Source: Candidatus Rhodoblastus alkanivorans | Lineage (GTDB): Bacteria; Pseudomonadota; Alphaproteobacteria; Rhizobiales; Beijerinckiaceae | Assembly (NCBI RefSeq): GCF_022760755.1 | Contig: NZ_JAIVFP010000001.1 | Span: forward strand, 3,080,001-3,144,000 | DNA length: 64,000 nucleotides | Reading direction: 5' to 3' | Part shown: positions 17,350 through 25,041 of the stretch, piece after piece | Layout: the number at the start of each line of letters is the position of its first letter | Position numbering within the stretch: position 1 is the first letter of the stretch | Notes under the pieces: generated by a model | Database searches by the model: none | What the model was told of the DNA's origin: nothing | The model's input: the letters and a program-made list of their open reading frames with translations, nothing else | Made by a program: the position numbers and the translations under genes

Positions 17350-17830
17350 ATGGCCCGTTGACAAGCGATATCGGCGGCTAGTTACCCGATGGCGCTATGT
17401 GGTCGTAGCTCGTTATAGTCTCTAAGCCAAAACTCCACTTTTTCGCGCGCATCGGCAAGGCTCATGAACCAGTGCGCGTTCAGGCACTCTACTCGGAACT
17501 TGCCGTTGAACGACTCGATAAAGGCGTTGCGGGTCGGTTTGCCCGGCCGAGAGAAGTCGAGGATTACGCCGCGCTGATAAGCGTACAGATCAAGGTCTCG
17601 CGACACGAACTCGGTTCCTTGGTCGACGAGGATCGTCGCCGGAAAGCCCTGTTCCGCGCCGATGCGTTCGAGCGTCTCGACGACGTTGGCGCCGCGGAAA
17701 TTGAACCGCACGTCGAGGCCAGGCGAGAACCGGCTGAAAGTGTCGACGATCGTGAGCACCCGCAGCTTGCGTCCCGTGGCGAGTTGGTCGTCGTGGACAA
17801 ACTCCATCGCCCATGTCCCATTGGTTCTGA
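17350..17830 (-). pseudogene. IS3-family OrfB remnant (integrase core)
   Basis: A 3' fragment of an IS3-type transposase on the minus strand. It retains WAMEFVHDDQL and LTIVDTFSRFS (first Asp region), ILVDQGTEFVS (second Asp) and RNAFIESFNGKFRVECL (the Glu). The 5' part of OrfB and all of OrfA are missing. Near the end, after LRPHSAIG, a one-base shift creates a stop, while the expected PPISLVNG continues in the next frame. It is a truncated, inactive element. Confidence 0.8.
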
Positions 17831-17844
17831 TAGTCCCGCGCCAC

Positions 17845-18066
17845 GCAGGACGAGCAGCGGAACCGCCTGGCACGGCCGATCCTTGGAAAGGGCGTTGCAT
17901 CCGGCAGGCCGATCGCATCGAACCTAACCCCGCCCGAATACCCGCAGGCCCGGCAGAAGGGACAGACGCCCGCAACGCCTTGGGCTATCAGATGGGCGAT
18001 TGTCGGCGGCGGTTCTTGAGGGGCGCGATTGACGCGGATGGCATCGCTGGCGGTCAGCGTCGCCAC
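17845..18066 (-). pseudogene. Truncated zinc-ribbon-like protein fragment
   Basis: About 70 codons run from an ATG (MATLTASDAIRVNRAP) to RRFRCSSC and then merge into the IS3 fragment. Two Cys pairs, CPFCRACG and CSSC, are in the spacing of a zinc ribbon. The natural C-terminus seems to have been removed by the IS3 rearrangement. The function is unknown. It is the last recognisable sequence before tRNA-Arg. Confidence 0.4.
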
Positions 18067-18148
18067 GTTTTGTTACCCGATTGATTACCCAGCAACTGTA
18101 AGGCGACTTTTCCCGCCGAAAAGAATCACGGTAACTCATTGATTTTAC

Positions 18149-18225
18149 TGGCGACCCCGGCAGGATTCGAACCTGCGGCCTACTGCTTAGAAGGCAGTTG
18201 CTCTATCCAGCTGAGCTACGGGGCC
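18149..18225 (-). tRNA. tRNA-Arg (TCT anticodon)
   Basis: A cloverleaf can be drawn on the minus strand. The acceptor stem GGCCCCG pairs with CGGGGTC, the anticodon arm ACTGC-CTTCTAA-GCAGT exposes TCT, the T arm contains GGTTCGAATCC, and CCA is encoded. Its 3' end faces the IS and glycan region, the usual side for integration of mobile islands. Confidence 0.95.
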
Positions 18226-18260
18226 GGAGAACTCGCCTCATGCGAGGCCTGGACAAGCGA

Positions 18261-18566
18261 TCAATGCGTCCAGGGCGTCACGCGGTTACTGCGGAAATTG
18301 TCGGAATAGGAGATGGCGCGGCGCTTGAACTCCTGCGGCTCCTCGACCCGATAAGGAATGCCGTTGCGTTGCGCATAGGCGATCGCTTCCTCGCGGGTTT
18401 CGAAACTCAGCTTGACCTGGCTTTTCATGTCGCTCGACGAGGTCCAGCCCATAAGGGGCTCGACGCTCCGCGCGCTCTCGGGGAAAAATTCGAGCCGCCA
18501 AAGCTTCGTTTTTCCCATGCCGGACTGGGTGGCGCTCTTCGCGGGACGATAAATGCGTGCCGTCAT
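18261..18566 (-). CDS. NADH dehydrogenase accessory subunit (NDUFS4/ETC complex I 18-kDa family)
   Basis: A 101-residue homologue of the mitochondrial 18-kDa (AQDQ/NDUFS4) complex I subunit, found in alphaproteobacteria. Characteristic features are ARIYRPAKSATQSG at the start, WRLEFFPESARSVEPLMGWTSS and the central EEAIAYAQRNGIPYRV. It would bind at the peripheral arm of complex I on the cytoplasmic side. It is single-standing between two tRNA genes rather than in a nuo operon, which is normal for this subunit. The length is complete. Confidence 0.92.
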   Translation of the reverse strand: MTARIYRPAKSATQSGMGKTKLWRLEFFPESARSVEPLMGWTSSSDMKSQVKLSFETREEAIAYAQRNGIPYRVEEPQEFKRRAISYSDNFRSNRVTPWTH

Positions 18567-18656
18567 GACCGTTCCAATCTCTCCTGCTTTGGCCCCTGCC
18601 GAGCAGGGCGGCCGCCGGCGTCAGCCGACGCCGCGCCGCCCGCCTCGACGGGCTGA

Positions 18657-18733
18657 TGGTCGGGGCAGCAGGATTCGAACCTGCGACCTGAAGTACCCAA
18701 AACTTCCGCGCTACCAGGCTGCGCCATACCCCG
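18657..18733 (-). tRNA. tRNA-Pro (TGG anticodon)
   Basis: Cloverleaf on the minus strand: acceptor CGGGGTA pairs with TGCCCCG, anticodon arm GAAGT-TTTGGGT-ACTTC exposes TGG, the T arm has GGTTCGAATCC, and CCA is encoded. Confidence 0.95.
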
Positions 18734-18785
18734 ACGGCGCCGCCTTGTCGCTAGCATGGGCGGGTCGCGGCGACAAGCGTTCGCC

Positions 18786-19313
18786 TCATTTTGCGAACAT
18801 CGGATGGCGCACGAGATCGCCCTCCTTCAATCCGATCTTGCGGGCATAGCCGGCGTTGACCTCGAGCACGCCGAGCGCCGGGCCGTCCGACGAAATGATG
18901 GCCTCGGACAAAGGCTCGGCGTTTTCATGGACATGGGTTACTTCGCCGTTCGGCGAAATGAAGATCATGTCGAGCGGAATATAGGTATTCTTCATCCACA
19001 TCAGGACGTTCTGCTCGCGATTGAACTTGAACAGCATGCCGCGGTCCGGCGGAAGATAGCGCCGGTCCATCAGCCCATGTTCGCGCTCGGCCGGGGTCCG
19101 CATGACCTCGACCATCAGGTGATGCTCGACGGGATGGGAGCCGTTCGGATCGGTCACGATCGCAAGCGGTTCGAGAGCGGCTGTGGCCGCAGCTTCGAGC
19201 GCAAGGGCCGGAGCGCCGAACGAGAGGCTCGCCGCGGCGAGGAAAGGCAGAATCAGCGCCAGGGCGCGCGCGAGGGAAACAAGGCGGGGGGAGCCCCCGA
19301 ACAGACGCGCCAT
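18786..19313 (-). CDS. DUF192 family exported protein
   Basis: A 175-residue protein with an N-terminal signal/anchor (about residues 10-40, Leu/Ala-rich, ending near AALALEA) and a DUF192 domain. The domain signature is clear: EVMRTPAEREHGLMDR, GMLFKF, MWMKNTYIPLDMIFI and a final IGLKEGDLV. DUF192 proteins are small beta folds of unknown function, often outside the cytoplasm. An in-frame TTG lies two codons upstream, but GAGG at a 7-base distance supports the ATG used here. It lies 47 bp after the cold-shock-domain gene. Confidence 0.88.
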   Translation of the reverse strand: MARLFGGSPRLVSLARALALILPFLAAASLSFGAPALALEAAATAALEPLAIVTDPNGSHPVEHHLMVEVMRTPAEREHGLMDRRYLPPDRGMLFKFNREQNVLMWMKNTYIPLDMIFISPNGEVTHVHENAEPLSEAIISSDGPALGVLEVNAGYARKIGLKEGDLVRHPMFAK

Positions 19314-19360
19314 AACCAAACCTCACTAAGACCAAACCCCGCTGAGACCAAGCGCAGCGA

Positions 19361-19942
19361 TCAATGGGCGCTGGGAAGCCGGGTCTCCAGCGCCCGGACC
19401 TCGGCCGCCATGAGGCCCTTGGGCCCATTGCCGAACCGCGCCAGAAGCGAATCGCCGGGCTTGAGATCGGCGATGCCGTAGCGGCGCAAGATCTCCATAT
19501 GAACGAATATATCCTCGGTGCCCTCGCCCCGGGTGAGGAAGCCGAAGCCTTTCACGCGGTTGAACCATTTCACGACGACGATCTCGAAACCGCCGACGGA
19601 CTCGGCGACACAATGGGTGCGCGCCAGGGGAAGCTGGGCCGGATGCACCGCCGTCGATTCGTCCATCGAGAGGATGCGGAAGACCTGCAGGCCCCGGGTG
19701 CGGTTCTGCGCCTGGCAGACCACCTGCGCGCCCTCCGGAGCGGTCTGATAGCCGTCGCGCCGCAGCACCGTGACGTGCAGCAGGACGTCGGCGAGCCCGT
19801 TGTCCGGAACGACGAAGCCGAAGCCCTTCGCCATGTCGAACCATTTGATGCGGCCTCGAACCTCGATGACCTCGGGCGCGGCCTCGCCCGACATCCCGGA
19901 TTCGGAGTCCTGCGGAATTCCCGGCTGTTCGCTGGCGCCCAA
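19361..19942 (-). CDS. Tandem cold-shock-domain protein
   Basis: A 193-residue nucleic-acid-binding protein with two CSDs. The first (about 28-95) has IKWFDMAKGFGFVV with the RNP1 motif; the second (about 122-185) has VKWFNRVKGFGFLT and a DIFVHMEIL RNP2 motif. Double-CSD proteins of this type are typical of Hyphomicrobiales and may act as RNA chaperones. I choose a TTG start because AGGAG precedes it by 8 bases; an ATG 16 codons later (MSGEAAPE) is the alternative. In the first domain the RNP2 position reads DVLLHVTVL rather than DVFVH, a slight deviation. Confidence 0.85.
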   Translation of the reverse strand: MGASEQPGIPQDSESGMSGEAAPEVIEVRGRIKWFDMAKGFGFVVPDNGLADVLLHVTVLRRDGYQTAPEGAQVVCQAQNRTRGLQVFRILSMDESTAVHPAQLPLARTHCVAESVGGFEIVVVKWFNRVKGFGFLTRGEGTEDIFVHMEILRRYGIADLKPGDSLLARFGNGPKGLMAAEVRALETRLPSAH

Positions 19943-20178
19943 TGAAACGGCTCCTGACAATGTGGCTGCCGCCCGCGAGAACCGGGGAATCGCCCCGATA
20001 CGACCCGCGACCAAGCTCAGAATCAACGAATCGAGGATAGCATTGGCTGTCGGCCTTCCTAGCCATTTTTTGTGGCGACAAGAGTCCCACACACAATTTT
20101 TTCAAGCGGCCAAGATTTACCGGGCAATAGAGACAAACGCCGGCAATAAACCCGCTTCGCCGGCAAACGTTACTCAGG

Positions 20179-21270
20179 TCATAACGTAACCGAAGGCCGC
20201 GCCGCCAGTTTCCGCGCCTGTTCGCGCCAATGTTGCCGTCGAACGCGGCCAGGCTCCGCGAGATAGAATTCGACCCAGCGCGCGTGATCCGCCGACCAGG
20301 CGGCGATCTGGGAAAAAGTCCATATGCCGAGCGCATGAAGGCGTCGCGCGTCGGCCTCGTCTATGCCGGCGATCCGCGTCAGGTCGTCGCCGCCGCCCAG
20401 CGCCGCCAGGACGCCGAACGGCCTTTCGCCGGGATAAAGCGCGTCGTTGGTCTGAGCGGCGACGATCTGCGGCAGGCCAGCGCTCAGGGCCCGCGCCGCG
20501 CCGGCGTCGAGCCGGTCGGCGGTTTCCTCCGCGCCGGCCGGGCGCGCCGTGACGCCATGGGCCAACAGGTGCGCCTGGGCCGCCCAATAATCGATCACCT
20601 CTTCGTCAAGGCCAAGCCGGACGGCCGCGGCCTTGCGCCCCTCCCGCGGCAATGCCGCAAGCGACGCCAGATCGTTGACGCCCAGAGCGCGCAGCCCCTG
20701 CGCCGACCGGCGATCGAGGCCGCGAATTGCCGCGAAATCCTCCGTTGGCGGCGCGGGCGGCGCCGGCGGCGGAGGAATGTCTGCGGGCGCGGGCGGCGCC
20801 GGCGGCGACAATTCGGGCTCCGGCGGCGCCTCGACCGGCGCAGGCTCTGGCGCCGGCGCGGCGGCGGACGAGGCGAGACAGGCCAGGGCCGCGTCATTCG
20901 CGGCGATCGCCGCCGGCGCGGCGGCGACGAAGGCTTCGGCCCATTCGCCCGCCTCCCGCGCCGCGCCGACCCATTCCGGCGGCTCGGCCTTTTTATGCGG
21001 AGCGAGAAGCAGCCCGGGGAGGCAGCCGGCGCCGCTCCCCAACAGATAACACGCAAGGACCATCAGGCCCGCCTCAAGCCAAAGGCCATAACGGCCCGGC
21101 GCCAGATCGAGGGCGTCGGCGCCGCCGAGCCCCAGGGCGAACGCCAGCGCGAGCCCGAAACCGCGCCAATGCGGCTTTTCCCTTCCGCGACAGGCGAGCA
21201 GGCCGCAGACGAAGCCGAGCGCGGCGGCGGCGAAAGCCCAGGCCGAAAGACGCTGCAGGAGAAAGATCAT
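20179..21270 (-). CDS. Membrane-anchored helix-hairpin-helix protein, unknown function
   Basis: A 363-residue protein not assigned to a named family. Residues 1-90 contain two or three hydrophobic segments, about 130-205 are an Ala/Pro/Glu-rich linker, and two helix-hairpin-helix-type repeats follow (IRGLDRRSAQGLRALGVNDL near 208, and IAGIDEADARRLHALGI near 310). The C-terminal part resembles the DUF4332-like region seen in some 50S L21 and complex I-linked proteins. It starts 7 bp after the OmpA-like gene, so they form a two-gene operon. It may tether DNA or another partner to the membrane, which is inference. Confidence 0.75.
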   Translation of the reverse strand: MIFLLQRLSAWAFAAAALGFVCGLLACRGREKPHWRGFGLALAFALGLGGADALDLAPGRYGLWLEAGLMVLACYLLGSGAGCLPGLLLAPHKKAEPPEWVGAAREAGEWAEAFVAAAPAAIAANDAALACLASSAAAPAPEPAPVEAPPEPELSPPAPPAPADIPPPPAPPAPPTEDFAAIRGLDRRSAQGLRALGVNDLASLAALPREGRKAAAVRLGLDEEVIDYWAAQAHLLAHGVTARPAGAEETADRLDAGAARALSAGLPQIVAAQTNDALYPGERPFGVLAALGGGDDLTRIAGIDEADARRLHALGIWTFSQIAAWSADHARWVEFYLAEPGRVRRQHWREQARKLAARPSVTL

Positions 21271-21277
21271 CAGCGCT

Positions 21278-22348
21278 TCACCTTGCCTGAATGTCGATGC
21301 GGCCCTCGCCGCCTTCGGCCGGCCGGCCCTCGCCCGGACCGGAAATATGGAGGCTTTGCGGCTCGACCCCTTCGGCGAGCAGAAAAGCCGCCACCGCCTC
21401 GGCCCGCCGCCACGAAAGATCATCGCCGCGTTCCGAGGCGCTATCGGATAAGCCCGAAATGGCGAGCGTGGCGGAGGGACAAGCCTTGGCCGCCGCGGCC
21501 AAAGCCTTGAGCGGCGCCTTCGAGGCAGGCGTCAGCCGGGCGGCGTTTTCGAATTGCACCGGCGTCGCGCGCGCCATCCGCGCCAGCGCGGCGTTGCAAT
21601 CCTCGGCCGCCTTCGGCGCCAGGGCGGACATGGGCGGGGCAGCCGGCCGCGTCACGGCAGACTGCGACGGGGGCAGCGTTTTTACGCCACTGTCGGCCGT
21701 GGTCTCGGGCCGAGGCGCGCCGGGCGGCGGAACATCGAGTTTGACGGGGAGTCCGGCGGCGGCGGACGCGACCGCGCGATATTCGGCTTCATTCGCCGCT
21801 TCACCGGCAAGCGTCGCCGCGCCGTCGCGCAAGCGCGCCTCGCCATGGCGCAAATGAGCGAGAGCGGGAAGCAGCGCCGCGGCGCGCACGACAAAATCGG
21901 GCGGCGCGCCTGAGGCATAGATCATGTCATCGACGATTCGCGCGCCGGGCGCCGCCTTCCGCGCCGCCTCGACCAAGGCCGCCCGGGCGGCGGGCGTCGG
22001 AGTCGCGCCGCCAAGGACCAGATCGGCCCCGTTCCGCGCCGCGCGCCAGGCATAGGGCGAAAGCGGCGGCGGAGGCTTCAGGTCGTCCTCGACTCGCCCT
22101 GCCCCCGGCAGCGCGCGTAGCGCGGCGAGCGCGCCCGCCCGCGCCGATTGGTCGAAAATCAGACCGGCGACGCGCAGGTCGCGGCCCTGTGCGAAGACCG
22201 TCGCGGACCCGCCCAATTTCTCGCGCAGGACGGCGTCGGCGCGCGCCGCGAGCCCGCTTTCCAGCTTCGGCGCCTCGAAATGGATCAATGCCAGCCACAG
22301 GCCGGTCGCCGCCGCCAGACCTATCCACCAAATGCCGGGCCGACGCAT
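21278..22348 (-). CDS. OmpA-family protein with BON-like repeats
   Basis: A 356-residue envelope protein. An N-terminal hydrophobic segment (about 5-22) acts as signal or anchor. Residues 30-200 contain BON-like beta-alpha units (for example DLRVAGLIFD, ADLVLGGATPT), as in mycobacterial ArfA-type proteins. Residues 245-356 are an OmpA C-terminal peptidoglycan-binding domain with LISGLSDSASERGDD-type spacing and WRRAEAVAAFLLAEGV. The usual NxxLSxxRA reads DDLSWRRAEAV here, which is a recognisable variant. GGGGGAG precedes the ATG. It lies upstream of, and is probably co-transcribed with, the HhH membrane protein. Confidence 0.82.
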   Translation of the reverse strand: MRRPGIWWIGLAAATGLWLALIHFEAPKLESGLAARADAVLREKLGGSATVFAQGRDLRVAGLIFDQSARAGALAALRALPGAGRVEDDLKPPPPLSPYAWRAARNGADLVLGGATPTPAARAALVEAARKAAPGARIVDDMIYASGAPPDFVVRAAALLPALAHLRHGEARLRDGAATLAGEAANEAEYRAVASAAAGLPVKLDVPPPGAPRPETTADSGVKTLPPSQSAVTRPAAPPMSALAPKAAEDCNAALARMARATPVQFENAARLTPASKAPLKALAAAAKACPSATLAISGLSDSASERGDDLSWRRAEAVAAFLLAEGVEPQSLHISGPGEGRPAEGGEGRIDIQAR

Positions 22349-22535
22349 CGACTCCCCCACTTCATCTTCATCGCCCTAAATCTAGCCGCCCACGGCCGGC
22401 GGCGCCAATGGCCTTGCGCGCGCGCCGCCAGTTCGGCTTTTGCGGCCGGAACCGCTTGCCATTCCTCTCCCGGTCGGGCATATGTCAGCGCCACGCGTTT
22501 CGCTGCGGCTCAGTTTGCGGCGCGGCGCGTCGGCG

Positions 22536-22629
22536 GGAGACGTGGCCGAGAGGCTGAAGGCGGCGGTTTGCTAAACCGTTATAGGGTTGTAAAGCCCTAT
22601 CGAGGGTTCGAATCCCTCCGTCTCCGCCA
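22536..22629 (+). tRNA. tRNA-Ser (GCT anticodon)
   Basis: A class II tRNA with a long variable arm. The acceptor GGAGACG pairs with CGTCTCC, the anticodon arm GCGGT-TTGCTAA-ACCGT exposes GCT, the variable arm contains ATAGGGTTGTAAAGCCCTAT, the T arm has GGTTCGAATCC, and CCA is encoded. Confidence 0.95.
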
Positions 22630-22639
22630 TCACCTACAG

Positions 22640-22680
22640 CAGGATTTCCGAAAAGTGGCTGCCGGTTTTCGGACTAATCT
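22640..22680. repeat. Palindromic intergenic repeat of the rhizobial type
   Basis: TCCGAAAA (22647-22654) and TTTTCGGA (22666-22673) flank GTGGCTGCCGG, making an imperfect hairpin. It closely resembles the dispersed palindromes with CCGAAAA...GGTTTTCGG common in Hyphomicrobiales intergenic regions. It lies just after tRNA-Ser and could also act as a terminator or transcript-end structure. Confidence 0.55.
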
Positions 22681-22732
22681 CGCCATTCTGTCTCGTCATT
22701 GCCGACGCGAGCCCTGCATCCGGGGCGTCGTT

Positions 22733-23098
22733 TTGTCGGCGCCCATCGTCCTGCTCGCCGGCGCGGCCCTGGGCGCAATTCCGCAGCCGCCGCGCCGGCC
22801 GCCCGAATACATGGCCCCCGCGCAACCGCAAGGCGCGCCGCCCCCAGCCGCGCAGCCGGAAGCCCCGGCGAATCTCGCGCCACAGAAGCCGGCGACCGCG
22901 CCAACGACCGTCCCCTCGACGCAGCGCGTGCCGGTCGACGTCGATCCAGCGACATTGAAACCCTTCAATCTTCCGCCGGCCTCGCGCCAACGCATGCGCC
23001 TATGTGGCGAACGCTGGCGCGATCTGAAAATGGCTGGCAAGAGCGAGGGACTGACCTGGCGCTCCTTCGCCGAAAAATGTCTGCCTGCCAAGGACTGA
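22733..23098 (+). CDS. Small exported Pro/Ala-rich protein with PsiF-like C-terminus
   Basis: A 121-residue protein. A short hydrophobic leader (SAPIVLLAGAALGA) is followed by about 55 residues of Pro/Ala/Gln-rich linker and a C-terminal motif RMRLCGERWRDLKMAGKSEG with WRSFAEKCL. That Cys-W-Cys pattern occurs in small secreted alphaproteobacterial proteins and in PsiF-type repeats. The start is uncertain: the in-frame TTG used gives a good leader, but no strong Shine-Dalgarno is visible. The function is unknown, and it stands alone between tRNA-Ser and the H1-like gene. Confidence 0.6.
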   Translation: MSAPIVLLAGAALGAIPQPPRRPPEYMAPAQPQGAPPPAAQPEAPANLAPQKPATAPTTVPSTQRVPVDVDPATLKPFNLPPASRQRMRLCGERWRDLKMAGKSEGLTWRSFAEKCLPAKD

Positions 23099-23239
23099 CG
23101 CCGGCTCCCATTGAACCGGTCAGGCCCGCGACCGACAGGACGTCTGCGGACGCCCGTCTCACGAAGGGCGATGGCCGATGCGAGGGCCTTCGTTGATCCC
23201 GCCCGAATCGCGATCAACGGAAAGCTGGCGCGAGCCGGC

Positions 23240-24469
23240 TCAGGCCTGCCCTTCGCTCGCCCCGGGCGCAGGAGCCGGCGCCTCCTCCACGACAGGCGTG
23301 GTTTCGACGGGCGGCGGAGCCTCGGCCGGCGCGACGGCGGCTTTCGGCTTGCGCGACGCGGCGCGTCTGGCCTTCGGCTTTTCTGGCGCCGCAACGGGAA
23401 CCGCCACAGCCTCAGCCACGACCTTCTTCGTCACGCGACGGGACGCGGCGGCGCTGCGCGCCGACGGCTTTGCTTCCGATTTTGCGGCCGCCTTGGCCGC
23501 AGACTTCGCCGGCGCTTTCTTGGCTGCGACTTTCGCGGAAGCTTTCGGCGCGGTCGCCTTGGCCGCGCCCTTCGCCGCAGTTTTTTTCGCACCCGCCTTC
23601 ACCCGCGCATTCTGAGTCGCAGCGGATTTGGCTGCGGCCTTTTTTCCGCCCGCCGGTTTGGCCGCCGGTGATTTGCCGTTGGCCGATTTCGCCGTCGCGG
23701 CCTTGGCGGTGTTTTTCGCGGTCGCCGATTTCCTTTCCGCCGGCTTTTTCGTCGCGCTCTTTATCGTCTTTGCGGCGCCATTGGCCGTCTTGGCGGCGCT
23801 CTTGGCCGTCTTGGCGGCGCTCTTGGCCGTCTTGGCGTCGCTCTTGGCCGTCTTGGCGGCGCCCTTAGCCGCCGCCTTGGCGTCGCTCTTGGCCGTCTTG
23901 GCGGCGCTCTTGGTCGTCTTCGCCGCGCCCCTGGCCGTCGTCTTGGCGGCGCTCTTGGTCGCCGTCTTCGCAGAGGATTTGGCCGCCGTCTTTTTTGCGC
24001 TCGCCGCCGGCTTCGCGGAAGTCTTTCTGGCGGACGTCTTCTTTTCGGAGACCTTCTTTTCCGCAGTCTTCTTGGCCGCGGTCTTCTTGGCGATCGCGGG
24101 CTTTTCCGCCGCCAGCTTTGCGGTCCTCTTGGCGGAGGTCTTGGTCACGCCTTTGGCCGACTTCTTGGCCTCGGACTTCTTGGCTTCCGTTTTCTTGCTC
24201 TCAGACTTTTTGGCGTCGGTCTTTTTGGCGTCGGTCTTTTTGGCGGCGCTCTTTGCGGCCGCAGCCTTCTTTGGCTCTTTCGCCGCAGCTTGAGACTTGG
24301 CAGCCGACTTGCCAGCCGATTTGGCGGCCGACTTGCCAGCCGGCTTGGCGACCAACTTGGCCGCCGCTTTGGGCTTGGTCGCACGCGGTTTCTTCTCGAC
24401 GGCGGCCTCGCTTTCCGCCGGCGCCGCGGATTTTTTCGCGGCTGAATTTTTCCTTGTTGATTGCGCCAT
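23240..24469 (-). CDS. Histone H1-like Lys/Ala-rich protein, long repetitive form
   Basis: A 409-residue, extremely basic low-complexity protein. After a short N-terminus (MAQSTRKNSAAKKSAAPAES), residues 25-330 are tandem variants of AAKK, AKTAKSA and KKTDA, and the C-terminal 60 residues turn acidic/proline-rich (PPPVETTPVVEEAPAPAPG). Such AlgP/Hc1-like tails bind DNA nonspecifically and may compact the nucleoid. The second of two adjacent ATG codons is preferred because AAGGGGG lies at proper distance from it. The repeats are expected to vary in number between strains. The binding role is known for related proteins and inferred here. Confidence 0.82.
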   Translation of the reverse strand: MAQSTRKNSAAKKSAAPAESEAAVEKKPRATKPKAAAKLVAKPAGKSAAKSAGKSAAKSQAAAKEPKKAAAAKSAAKKTDAKKTDAKKSESKKTEAKKSEAKKSAKGVTKTSAKRTAKLAAEKPAIAKKTAAKKTAEKKVSEKKTSARKTSAKPAASAKKTAAKSSAKTATKSAAKTTARGAAKTTKSAAKTAKSDAKAAAKGAAKTAKSDAKTAKSAAKTAKSAAKTANGAAKTIKSATKKPAERKSATAKNTAKAATAKSANGKSPAAKPAGGKKAAAKSAATQNARVKAGAKKTAAKGAAKATAPKASAKVAAKKAPAKSAAKAAAKSEAKPSARSAAASRRVTKKVVAEAVAVPVAAPEKPKARRAASRKPKAAVAPAEAPPPVETTPVVEEAPAPAPGASEGQA

Positions 24470-24472
24470 CAT

Positions 24473-25041
24473 ATCCCCCTTGGCGTCGCCGGCGCATGTT
24501 CTGCCGGATTGGGCGCAAGCAGCCTAAACCTGTTCAAAAGTCTTGCAAGAGAGCCCGACGTCTCTCGCGCTCACGCGCGACGAAATTTGCTCCGCAACGA
24601 CTGCGCGCGACGTCAAGAAAATCCGTCTCGCGGGCGCGGATTCCCGCGAACGGGTCCGCGCGCAAGCGATGAAGGGAAGGCGCTTCGCGATCGCGCCACG
24701 CTGCAATTTTCGCGCTCGCCAAGGTCGGAGCCTATCAACATCCCGTCGCCACCCGGCAGGAACAATTCATGATTTTTACATCAAAATCAATTTATTAAGC
24801 CACGCCCTTCGCCGCAGCTTTTCCGCGCGCCGCAACGACGCTACGTCATTTTCGCCGACAGGCGGAGGGGTGAAATTCCTGTTTCAATTCGTCGTGACGG
24901 CTTGCGCCGCAGGAGCGCCGATGCGCCGCGGAAGGCCGGCGCGCACACACGAAAAAAAAAATTCACCCGCGCAAAACAACGCCGCGAAAATTCGCGGCGC
25001 GTCGGCGACGGAAGCGATTTGGCGAGCGCGACGCGCGCGAC
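24473..25041. other. 569-bp intergenic region between H1-like gene and gatB
   Basis: No convincing gene on either strand. It contains the promoter area of the H1-like gene at its left, an A+T-rich patch around 24767-24802, poly-A runs near 24953-24962 and the gatB-side hairpin. Reading frames that cross it have no family resemblance and no start signals. Confidence 0.6.
24979..24999 (-). terminator. Probable terminator of the gat operon
   Basis: CGCCGCG pairs with CGCGGCG across a 6-base loop, followed on the minus strand by TTGTTTT. It lies about 45 bases past the gatB stop codon. Confidence 0.6.

Noticed and set aside
1-18148. A second copy of the tRNA-Arg 3' end that would define att sites
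   Set aside because: I looked for the T-arm/acceptor sequence elsewhere in the accessory part and saw none, so no attachment site is claimed.
22148-22732. N-terminal extension of the small exported protein
   Set aside because: It would run through tRNA-Ser, which is an unmistakable RNA gene.
23760-23960. Regular 21-24 bp repeats resembling an array
   Set aside because: They are coding repeats (AKTAKSA-type) of the H1-like gene, with no unique spacers and no cas genes, so not CRISPR.
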